A DNA stretch of 5,853 nt. Origin: Phycisphaerae bacterium. GTDB lineage: Bacteria; Planctomycetota; Phycisphaerae; Sedimentisphaerales; Anaerohalosphaeraceae. Both the position numbers and the translations under genes were made by a program. The stretch spans positions 1-5,853 of the forward strand of contig SKKI01000202.1 in the NCBI GenBank assembly GCA_007121565.1, written 5' to 3'. A model generated the notes under the pieces. The model was not told the origin of the DNA and ran no database searches. It was given only the letters and a program-made list of their open reading frames with translations. Of the stretch, positions 1 to 4,848 are shown one piece after another. Numbering within the stretch: position 1 is the stretch's first letter; every line of letters starts with the position of its first letter.

Positions 1-525
1 AACGTTTTCCGCGATTACGGCGTTGATGGCCTGAACAGTACCGTTCTGCGCCACCTCCGGGCGCGGCCTCTGTTCGCGATAAAACGATGACAACAGCAAA
101 ACAAGCCCGTCGATATCCGCGCCGGTGACTCGGCCTTTTTCCAGCCGCGTATGCCAAAAGCCGTCCGGGGCAAGCTGTTTCATTTTGACCGCGTGCTCAA
201 CGGTATGCGTCGCATCTTCAAAGGCCAGCCCGCTCTGTGTCAACGAGACGGGCACAACCCCCTCGTAAATATCGGGGCACAACCGCCGGTTCAAGTCCAC
301 CTCGCGCCGGCAGAAGTGCTGACGCTGCTGCGCATCGGTAAAATCCAGAAACCCGAGATCGACCGGCTTTTTGATTTTATAGACATACGGCGGCGCAATC
401 GCCACATAGGAAATATGCGTCTGGATAAGCGTAACCGTTTCGGGCCGGTGAGGATAGGCGCAGCGATCCTGCAGGTATGCGATCCACTCGTCCGGATCAA
501 CTGTTTGGCATGCGGCAGCGTCCAT
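1..525 (-). CDS. Bifunctional aminoglycoside phosphotransferase-like/ATP-binding protein, N-terminal part (runs off left edge)
   Basis: Only the first 175 residues are in the window; the frame is open to base 1. The protein matches the N-terminal kinase-like domain of the COG2187/COG0645 family, in which an APH-type domain is followed by a P-loop AAA_33 domain (usually about 500 residues in total). Visible family hallmarks are THISYV (residues 36-41), YVYKIKKPVDLGFLDF (47-62, with the likely ATP-contacting lysines), HFCRREVDLNRRL (70-82), and EHAVKMKQL (110-118). The P-loop half lies outside the window. I chose the ATG at 525 because it gives the usual short lead-in before the THISYV block; a GTG at 537 is possible. 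It begins 16 bases after the stop of the hibernation-factor gene, so it is probably co-transcribed. A real aminoglycoside substrate is not implied: the substrate of this family is unknown to me. Family assignment is firm, function is not. Confidence 0.85.
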   Translation of the reverse strand, partial: MDAAACQTVDPDEWIAYLQDRCAYPHRPETVTLIQTHISYVAIAPPYVYKIKKPVDLGFLDFTDAQQRQHFCRREVDLNRRLCPDIYEGVVPVSLTQSGLAFEDATHTVEHAVKMKQLAPDGFWHTRLEKGRVTGADIDGLVLLLSSFYREQRPRPEVAQNGTVQAINAVIAENV

Positions 526-541
526 AACAGCGTCCACAGCC

Positions 542-1105
542 TCATCGCAAGTCCAGTATTTCCACCGTGCTGGCCTGCAGGCCTTTTTTGCCCTGCTCGG
601 CGACAAAGCGCACACCGGTGCCGATCTGCATCCTGTCAAACTTCTCATGCAGCACACTGTTACGGTGAAAATAGATATCATCCTGTGTATCGACGGTTTT
701 GATGAACCCATACCCCTGGTCGGGATGCAACTGATGGACAATGCCCATCACCTGCTGGTGAGGATGGATCTTGACCTGGCCGTGCTGCCGCTCTTTCAGT
801 TCTTTCAATTGCCGTTCGGCGGCCTTGAACGTCTTGCTGATCACCACATCAAGCGGGTCGTGCATATCGCCTTCACTGGCCGATTGCCGGGCCACGATCT
901 CATGCGACGGCGGCACTTTGATATCGATCCGGACACGATGGGGATTGCCGGTGTCCGGATAGGTCTGCGGCTTTTCGACCATGATGCGGCAACTGATCAT
1001 ATAGTCGCAGAGCTTTTCCAGTTTGGCCACCTTGCGGTCAATCAGCGCCTCCAGGTCAGGGGTTTTGGTCACGTCTTTGAAACTGATTTCGACAGGCACT
1101 TGCAT
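542..1105 (-). CDS. HPF/RaiA-type ribosome hibernation factor fused to a C-terminal cold-shock domain
   Basis: This is a 187-residue cytoplasmic protein with two domains. Residues 1 to about 110 match the S30AE/HPF/RaiA fold: an ISFKDV start, a helix with DLEALIDRKVAKLEKL, a strand with HRVRIDIKVPP (56-66), and a second helix with DVVISKTFKAAERQLKEL. Residues about 118-187 form a cold-shock (OB-fold) domain with an RNP1-like GYGFI (131-135) and an RNP2-like DIYFHRNSV (143-151). HPF proteins bind the decoding region of the 30S subunit and silence idle ribosomes. Long HPFs carry a dimerisation domain at the C terminus; here an RNA-binding domain takes its place. The start ATG at 1105 has GGAG eight bases upstream. 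The gene lies 82 bp after the hydrolase gene and 16 bp before the APH/ATPase gene. Domain assignment is confident; the effect of the fusion on ribosomes is inference. Confidence 0.93.
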   Translation of the reverse strand: MQVPVEISFKDVTKTPDLEALIDRKVAKLEKLCDYMISCRIMVEKPQTYPDTGNPHRVRIDIKVPPSHEIVARQSASEGDMHDPLDVVISKTFKAAERQLKELKERQHGQVKIHPHQQVMGIVHQLHPDQGYGFIKTVDTQDDIYFHRNSVLHEKFDRMQIGTGVRFVAEQGKKGLQASTVEILDLR

Positions 1106-1146
1106 CGCTTTGTCTCCGTGTCACTGAGGGTGATCCATTTACATTG

Positions 1147-1166
1147 CGAGGCGGTTTAGGGCCTCG
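1147..1166 (-). other. Perfect 6-bp stem hairpin in the hydrolase-HPF gap
   Basis: CGAGGC and GCCTCG form a perfect inverted repeat around an 8-base loop, inside the 82-bp gap between two co-directional genes. On the minus strand no T-run follows, so it is not a standard intrinsic terminator. It could be an RNA-processing or stability element between the hydrolase and hibernation-factor cistrons, or chance in GC-rich DNA. A weaker 4-bp stem (TCAC/GTGA) lies at 1121-1133, just before the ribosome binding site. I see no convincing promoter in this gap. Confidence 0.35.
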
Positions 1167-1187
1167 TGACTGATATACGCCGGTCGC

Positions 1188-1868
1188 CTACGTCATATCG
1201 GCGACCAGATGTTCCTGAAACCAGCTTTTTGCCAGAGTGCCAACCTCCTCGAGCGCGCCGGGCTCCTCGAACAGATGCGACGCCCCCGGCACGATCACCA
1301 GTTGCTTTTCGGTCTTGAGCTTTTCCATGGCATGTCGGTTTAAGTGCACGGTGGAGCTGTCCTGCTCGCCGACAATCAACAGGGTCGGCGGCTGAACATC
1401 CGGCAGGATGCGTCCGACCAAATCGGGCCGTCCGCCGCGGCAGACAATCGCGCCGATAATCTGCGGCCGCTGCAGGGCCGCCGCCAACGCCGCCGCCGCG
1501 CCGGCACTGGCGCCATAGTACCCAATCGGCAAGTGTGCGGTACGGTCGTCGCGCAGCGCCCACTCGGTGGCCGCGTTGAGCCGGCCGGCCATCATCGGTA
1601 TAAAATCGCCGCGCATTTTCTGGCTCAACTGTCCCATCGCCGCCTCCTGCTCGCTGTACAGATCGATCAGCAGGCCGGCAAACCCGGCATGAAACAACAT
1701 CTCGGCTACATACCGGTTGCGAGGGCTTTTGCGGTCGCTGCCGATACCGTGGGCGAAAATAATCACCCCCTTGGGATTGTCCGGCACGGTCAGATCCCCT
1801 TTGATGTCCGCCTTCAAAGACGGTATTATGATGTCACGGCGAGGGATGTCTGCTGTCTGAGCTGTCAT
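1188..1868 (-). CDS. Alpha/beta hydrolase of the dienelactone-hydrolase-like family
   Basis: This 226-residue single-domain serine hydrolase has the complete expected catalytic set. The nucleophile elbow is GASAG (119-123, Ser121), the acid is probably Asp170 in LIVGEQDSS, and the base is His198 in VPGASHLFEEPGALEEV. The oxyanion-side motif is FAHGIGSDRKSPRN (38-51). No signal peptide is visible, so it should be cytoplasmic. The start ATG at 1868 has AAAGG about nine bases upstream, and an in-frame TAA shortly upstream rules out a longer start. Proteins of this type occur fused behind a phosphoribosyltransferase-like domain in other bacteria (I recall Rv0571c of Mycobacterium tuberculosis as related). 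Here the two parts are separate neighbouring genes, which supports a joint function. The substrate is unknown. Its start overlaps the stop of the mini-gene by 4 bp (ATGA). Confidence 0.88.
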   Translation of the reverse strand: MTAQTADIPRRDIIIPSLKADIKGDLTVPDNPKGVIIFAHGIGSDRKSPRNRYVAEMLFHAGFAGLLIDLYSEQEAAMGQLSQKMRGDFIPMMAGRLNAATEWALRDDRTAHLPIGYYGASAGAAAALAAALQRPQIIGAIVCRGGRPDLVGRILPDVQPPTLLIVGEQDSSTVHLNRHAMEKLKTEKQLVIVPGASHLFEEPGALEEVGTLAKSWFQEHLVADMT

Positions 1869-1960
1869 AATGCGGCACCTTTCTGTTTATGCAGTAGATT
1901 TTCGTCGCTGTGAGCGGCGTGCGAGAATTCCGAGATTTTTTCCATCAATGTCTCAGTCAT
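1865..1960 (-). CDS. Possible 31-residue mini-gene between phosphoribosyltransferase and hydrolase genes
   Basis: A short open frame begins MTETLMEKISEFSHAAHSDE and ends LLHKQKGAAL. Its ATG at 1960 overlaps the stop of the phosphoribosyltransferase gene by 8 bases (ATGACTGA), and its TGA overlaps the hydrolase ATG by 4 bases (ATGA). This arrangement is typical of translational coupling and would carry ribosomes through the whole gap. The ribosome binding site for 1960 is weak (AAGG only three bases away). A second ATG at 1945 would give 26 residues. The peptide is polar, rich in His, Glu and Lys, and has no membrane segment. I recognise no family. It may be a real small protein, a coupling device, or the remnant of a linker from a former fusion. 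Chance is possible at this length. Confidence 0.4.
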   Translation of the reverse strand: MTETLMEKISEFSHAAHSDENLLHKQKGAAL

Positions 1961-2642
1961 GGGCCTTGATCTTTGTGTGTTTTTGCAGCAGCTTGATGAC
2001 CTGCTGGTCGTCCACCTGCTCAAAGTCTCTGTAAAATTGACTGATGGCGCCAAACTGCGCCGGCGCCGACAGGCAAACGACCTCATCGACATCTCGCGCC
2101 AATTGCTTCAGCGCATCGTCGGAGGCCACCGGAACGGCCAGAATCACCTGCCTGGGAAATTCGGCGATGACCGCCCAGATCGCCGCCTGCATCGTTGAAC
2201 CCGTCGCAACGCCGTCATCGGTCAAGATGACCTGTTTATCGCGCAGCGAGCGTTTGCTCAATACCGCGCGATAACGGTCTTTACGCTGGTGGATCTGCTC
2301 CAACTGCCGCTTCTTTTCCCGGTCGATATAACTGTGAGACAGGCCCAGGGCGGTGACGATGGAATCGTCCAGGTACAGTTTGCCATCCTCGGTCACCGCC
2401 CCGACGGCCAGCTCGGGATTGTGCGGCGCCCCGATCTTGCGCGTCAGCATAATGTCCATCTCGGCATTTAATTGGCTCGCGAGCTCATCGGCCAGCACCA
2501 CCCCGCCGCGCGGAATGCCCAGCACGATCACGTTTTCGCGGTCATGGTACTGCACAAGCTTTTGATTGAGCATTTCCGCCGCCTGAACGCGATCGGCAAA
2601 GATGCGCTTCGGATTCTTGTCAAACATCGATTCGATTGTCAT
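1953..2642 (-). CDS. Phosphoribosyltransferase family protein (type I PRTase fold)
   Basis: This is a 229-residue cytoplasmic protein. The PRPP-binding loop is clear: VILTDDGVATGSTM (138-151), with the two acidic residues followed by the GVATGST turn. Other family blocks are VLGIPRGGVVLADELA (40-55), RKIGAPHNPELAVGAV (68-83), and FGAISQFYRDFEQVDD near the C terminus (197-212). These blocks fit the COG1926 group of predicted phosphoribosyltransferases rather than a named purine or pyrimidine salvage enzyme, so I give no symbol. The base or nucleophile it uses is unknown. The start ATG at 2642 has GGGA about nine bases upstream. The gene follows DUF2267 after 39 bp, and its stop overlaps the mini-gene that leads into the hydrolase. 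Its pairing with the hydrolase recalls proteins in which both domains form one chain. Confidence 0.9.
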   Translation of the reverse strand: MTIESMFDKNPKRIFADRVQAAEMLNQKLVQYHDRENVIVLGIPRGGVVLADELASQLNAEMDIMLTRKIGAPHNPELAVGAVTEDGKLYLDDSIVTALGLSHSYIDREKKRQLEQIHQRKDRYRAVLSKRSLRDKQVILTDDGVATGSTMQAAIWAVIAEFPRQVILAVPVASDDALKQLARDVDEVVCLSAPAQFGAISQFYRDFEQVDDQQVIKLLQKHTKIKAHD

Positions 2643-2681
2643 GTGTTCAATTCCCTTGGATGATGCGGTTTCGTGTGGACA

Positions 2682-3107
2682 TCAGGACGCCGGCCAGAGC
2701 GAGCGGATTTCAGCGGGCAGCATACTTTTGACATCGTCCACCTCACCGGCAGACATCCTGCGCTGGACGACGCGGAATACCGCCTCGGCGGCGACTGCCG
2801 GGTCAAATCGGTCCAGCAGTTTGTCACTGATGCGGGCGAGAAATTCGTCTCTGCTGCGAATTTTCTCCGGTTTGCCTTTCGGCGTCCATTCATGGTAGTA
2901 CAGCCCCTGCAGCAGCATCGGCAGTTGTGCGGCAAAATAGGCCGCCTGCTCAATGGTCAACCGGTCGCGCAGCGTATGCAAAACCGCCCGGGCAACCTCC
3001 ATCGCTGTCTGCGAGTCGTCCAGATGCATTTCCTCTTTTACATCGCTGAGCCAGTCCTGCGTGGTCGCCAGCGAATGATCAAATGTTCTCAGGCCTGTGG
3101 TTGTCAT
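2682..3107 (-). CDS. DUF2267 domain protein
   Basis: This 141-residue soluble, mainly helical protein has DUF2267 (COG5502) hallmarks: a first segment with AMEVARAVLHTLRDRLTIEQ (35-54), the diagnostic AAYFAAQLPMLLQGLYYHEW (55-74) followed by TPKGKP, then DEFLARIS and a second helical repeat with AEAVFRVVQRRMSAGEVDDV. The C terminus LPAEIRSLW fits the family. It has no catalytic motif, signal peptide or membrane segment, and its biochemical role is not known to me. The start ATG at 3107 has a strong AGGAG at 3114-3118, six bases away. It appears to be the first gene of the minus-strand operon, with a sigma70-like promoter about 60 bases upstream. Confidence 0.9.
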   Translation of the reverse strand: MTTTGLRTFDHSLATTQDWLSDVKEEMHLDDSQTAMEVARAVLHTLRDRLTIEQAAYFAAQLPMLLQGLYYHEWTPKGKPEKIRSRDEFLARISDKLLDRFDPAVAAEAVFRVVQRRMSAGEVDDVKSMLPAEIRSLWPAS

Positions 3108-3120
3108 GGTTCACTCCTGT

Positions 3121-3150
3121 ACATAAATTAACGGGTTGACATTTATTAAC
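3121..3150 (-). repeat. Two 12-bp direct repeats, 18-bp period, in the DUF2267 leader
   Basis: On the minus strand GTTAATAAATGT (3150-3139) and GTTAATTTATGT (3132-3121) agree at 10 of 12 bases and start 18 bases apart. They are AT-rich islands in otherwise GC-rich DNA, located between the candidate promoter and the DUF2267 ribosome binding site. They could be tandem operator sites for a regulator. The spacing is not a clean multiple of a helical turn, which weakens that reading. Confidence 0.4.
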
Positions 3151-3172
3151 ACACCTTTTCTGTCCCTGCCGT

Positions 3173-3200
3173 ATCGTCACAAGCAGGTTTAAACTGTCAA
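3173..3200 (-). promoter_or_regulatory. Candidate sigma70 promoter for the DUF2267-to-APH operon
   Basis: On the minus strand a perfect TTGACA (3200-3195) is followed, after 16 bases, by GACGAT (3178-3173) as a partial -10 box (3 of 6). Transcription would begin near 3166, giving a leader of about 60 bases before the DUF2267 ATG. A poor -10 with a perfect -35 is common in activated promoters, but this is inference. The box is directly downstream of the first BON gene, so read-through from that gene is also possible. Confidence 0.4.
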
Positions 3201-3215
3201 CAGCTTTTCAACAGC
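3197..3215 (-). repeat. Two perfect 8-bp direct repeats, 11-bp period, at the DUF2267 -35 box
   Basis: GCTGTTGA occurs twice on the minus strand (3215-3208 and 3204-3197), one helical turn apart. The second copy contains the start of the TTGACA -35 box. Direct repeats with an 11-bp period at the upstream edge of a promoter are the expected shape of an activator site. With only 8 bp, chance cannot be excluded. Confidence 0.35.
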
Positions 3216-3224
3216 GCCGCCGCC

Positions 3225-3896
3225 TCAGCGAATGACCAGCTCGTTGATGACCATCACAACGCCAAAGGTATTCTCGGCGATCCTCTCGGCCATCCGATAC
3301 GCCGGCAGCGAGGGCACGCTTCCACTGAGCGTGACGGTGCCGTCCTCAACTTCAACATCAATCAAGTCCACGTCCGTATGGATATTACGCTCCAGCGCCG
3401 CGGTGATATCCTCAGCAATGATTTTGTCATCCAGGTCTTTGGTCGGCACAATGGCCAGTTCGTTGGTCACGCCCAGCACGCCGGCCACACCGAGCACAAC
3501 CTCCTCGGTCCGGACCTTTTTCCAGTAGGCATCCACGGTTCCGCGCAGGGTCACCCAGCCGTTGTCCACATCGACTTCCATCTCGGTGAAATCAATGAAG
3601 TGCTGCCAGAGCAGGACGTTTTCCACACGCGACTGAATCTCGCTGTCCGGCGGCGTCGACACGCCGGCCGGGTACTGCACATCCAGCTTGTTCACCACGC
3701 GCCGGACGCCGGACAGGGCCCAGACATCTTCTTCAGCCGCCCGATACGCGATATGGGTCGGCACCGCTCCTGTCAGCGTCACCTCGCCGTCGAGCACCTC
3801 GACCATCACATCCGAGGCATCCACCCGACTATCCCAATAGAGATGGTCTACAACATCTTTTTTGATTGCTTCGTCACTTTTGGTCATCATAGCCAT
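3225..3896 (-). CDS. Triple BON-domain protein (first of a divergent pair)
   Basis: This 223-residue protein consists of three consecutive BON domains, at about 8-75, 83-151 and 155-223. Each shows the pattern helix, V-x-V-x-x-G-x-V-x-L-x-G-x-V, helix, then V-x-x-V-x-N-x-L: for example VEVLDGEVTLTGAVP (32-46), VDVDNGWVTLRGTV (108-121) and VEVEDGTVTLSGSVP (181-195). BON domains are thought to bind phospholipid or hydrophobic ligands, as in OsmY. Unlike OsmY there is no signal peptide: the chain begins directly with the first BON helix, so a cytoplasmic location is likely. The ATG at 3896 has GGAG eight bases upstream; ATGs at 3890 and 3887 are alternatives. It is paralogous and divergent to the gene at 4134-4796. 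Confidence 0.9.
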   Translation of the reverse strand: MAMMTKSDEAIKKDVVDHLYWDSRVDASDVMVEVLDGEVTLTGAVPTHIAYRAAEEDVWALSGVRRVVNKLDVQYPAGVSTPPDSEIQSRVENVLLWQHFIDFTEMEVDVDNGWVTLRGTVDAYWKKVRTEEVVLGVAGVLGVTNELAIVPTKDLDDKIIAEDITAALERNIHTDVDLIDVEVEDGTVTLSGSVPSLPAYRMAERIAENTFGVVMVINELVIR

Positions 3897-3937
3897 AATT
3901 CACTCTCCAATCTGTGTTCATTCGCCTTTTCGTTCGT

Positions 3938-3948
3938 TTGATCATCAA
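3938..3948. promoter_or_regulatory. Small perfect inverted repeat, possible operator
   Basis: TTGAT-C-ATCAA is a perfect 5-1-5 inverted repeat, touching the downstream edge of the TATAGT box read on the minus strand, and about 42 bases before the BON gene start at 3896. Its position suits a repressor site at the transcription start, but a repeat of this size can arise by chance. Confidence 0.2.
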
Positions 3949-3953
3949 CTATA
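3948..3953 (-). promoter_or_regulatory. Isolated -10-like TATAGT upstream of the first BON gene
   Basis: TATAGT matches the -10 consensus at 5 of 6 positions and would start transcription about 45 bases before the ATG at 3896. No sensible -35 lies 16-18 bases upstream (CTGCGA at 17), and there is no TGn extension, so it would need an activator. Confidence 0.25.
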
Positions 3954-4001
3954 CTGCACCCTACGCCCTTTCGCAGGTGAATGAAATCAGCAAATTCCTT
4001 A

Positions 4002-4030
4002 ATTGGCGCCCGAAACTTCCTTATTGTCAA
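4002..4030 (-). promoter_or_regulatory. Candidate minus-strand promoter for the first BON gene
   Basis: A perfect TTGACA (4030-4025) stands 17 bases from GCCAAT (4007-4002), which matches the -10 consensus only at its last three positions. This would leave a leader of about 100 bases. It competes with TATAGT nearer the gene. Confidence 0.25.
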
Positions 4031-4053
4031 ACGCAGCATTTTCGGCGTAATAG
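4024..4053 (+). promoter_or_regulatory. Candidate plus-strand promoter for the second BON gene
   Basis: TTGTCA (5 of 6, 4024-4029) is followed after 18 bases by TAATAG (4048-4053, 3 of 6). Transcription would begin near 4060, about 75 bases before the chosen ATG. Its -35 overlaps the oppositely oriented TTGACA, so the two promoters would be mutually exclusive or jointly controlled if both are used. Confidence 0.25.
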
Positions 4054-4133
4054 ACGGTAAGTCGAACGGTTTGATCCACAGACAGGCCGACAACGCCTGA
4101 AATGCTCTTTTGAACAGGAAGGATACAAAGAAG

Positions 4134-4796
4134 ATGGACGTCAAAGAAAGTGTACTGCGAAAAGCAGCGGATCAGTTGTACTGGGACACGCGCGTGGATG
4201 CGAGCCGCATTACCCTGGATGTCAAAGACGGCGAGCATGTTATCCTGCGCGGCACGGTGCCGGACTACCGGATGTACCTGGCCGCCGAAGAAGACCTGCT
4301 CGCGCTGGCCGGGGTCAAGAGTGTAAAAAATGAGCTGAACGTCGAACACCAGACCCAAACCGAACCGCTGACGGATGCCGAGATTCAATCGCGTATCGAA
4401 CATGCCTTGAACTACAATCCCAACCTGAAAGTCGCCGGTATACGCGCCTCGGTCAACAACGGCAACGTGGTGCTGGAAGGGTCGGTCGATGCCTATTGGA
4501 AAAAAGTGCTGGCCGAGGAGGTGGTCTCCGGCATCTCACACGTGTCGGGGCTGGTGAACAAAATTTCGATTCTGCCCGCGCCGGATATCAGCGATGCGAC
4601 CATCGCCGGCAACATCATCGCGGCCATCAGCCGCAACAAGTGGCTGGATGTGGACGCCGTCGATGTGCAGGTCGAAAACGGCGTGGTGACGCTGGCCGGC
4701 ACCGTGCTCAACTGGGCCGCCCATCGCAACGCCCTGGACATCGCGCGGCATACGCCGGGCGTGATCGATGTGATCGACAATCTGCGCTACCAGTAA
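4134..4796 (+). CDS. Triple BON-domain protein (second of a divergent pair)
   Basis: This 220-residue protein has three BON domains, at about 4-72, 80-148 and 153-220. It shares with the divergent gene the blocks LYWD(T)RVDAS (15-24), AAEEDLLALAGV (50-61), EIQSRIE (83-89) and VDAYWKKV (118-125), in the same order and spacing. The two therefore arose by duplication and inversion. The third domain has VQVENGVVTLAGTV (178-191). No signal peptide is seen, so it should be cytoplasmic. I chose the ATG at 4134, preceded by AGGAAGG about 11 bases upstream and starting at the same place as the paralogue's first helix. A TTG at 4110 would add eight lysine-rich residues. It converges with the efflux adaptor gene, with 52 bp between their stops. 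Function is unknown beyond the family's proposed lipid or ligand binding. Confidence 0.9.
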   Translation: MDVKESVLRKAADQLYWDTRVDASRITLDVKDGEHVILRGTVPDYRMYLAAEEDLLALAGVKSVKNELNVEHQTQTEPLTDAEIQSRIEHALNYNPNLKVAGIRASVNNGNVVLEGSVDAYWKKVLAEEVVSGISHVSGLVNKISILPAPDISDATIAGNIIAAISRNKWLDVDAVDVQVENGVVTLAGTVLNWAAHRNALDIARHTPGVIDVIDNLRYQ

Positions 4797-4848
4797 AGGC
4801 CCGCTTTGCGATACTGTCCGCGTCCCGAAGCTGCTTTTCAGCAACCGG

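Larger units (their letters stand above)
3897..4133. promoter_or_regulatory. Shared control region between the divergent BON genes
   Basis: The region is 237 bp without a supported gene and is more AT-rich than its flanks. It has to carry promoters for both BON genes. Candidates are TTGTCA/TAATAG on the plus strand, TTGACA/GCCAAT on the minus strand (their -35 boxes overlap at 4024-4030), and an isolated TATAGT (3953-3948) on the minus strand. A perfect 5-1-5 inverted repeat TTGATCATCAA lies at 3938-3948. I found no acceptable sigma54 -24/-12 pair and no convincing terminator. Confidence 0.5.

Noticed and set aside
291..545. 84-codon minus-strand frame starting at the ATGA overlap
   Set aside because: It is rich in Arg, Trp and Ser with no family match, and another frame of the same strand gives a clear APH-like protein through the same bases.
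1156..1563. 135-codon minus-strand frame within the hydrolase gene
   Set aside because: It lies fully inside the hydrolase gene in another frame and is Arg/Gly-rich low-quality sequence.
1344..1913. Long plus-strand open frame (189 codons) opposite the hydrolase gene
   Set aside because: It is an antisense shadow of a GC-rich gene with strong codon bias; the product has no recognisable motif. The same holds for plus-strand frames at 151-702, 647-1159, 2673-3131, 3378-3941 and 4897-5466.
3136..3141. TTGACA on the plus strand in the DUF2267 leader
   Set aside because: No -10 box at 16-18 bases and no plus-strand gene follows; it points into the end of a minus-strand gene.
3961..4020. Sigma54 -24/-12 promoter in the BON intergenic region
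   Set aside because: TGGCGC on the plus strand has no GC at the right distance, and the minus-strand GG/GC pairs are spaced 8 or 9 bases apart instead of 10.
4110..4133. TTG start adding eight residues to the second BON protein
   Set aside because: It would destroy the fit with the paralogue's N terminus and would place the AGGAAGG ribosome binding site inside the coding region.
4797..4848. Terminator between the convergent BON and efflux genes
   Set aside because: Only tiny stems (AAAG/CTTT and TGCT-GAAA-AGCA) are present, with no T-run on either strand, so I cannot support an intrinsic terminator.
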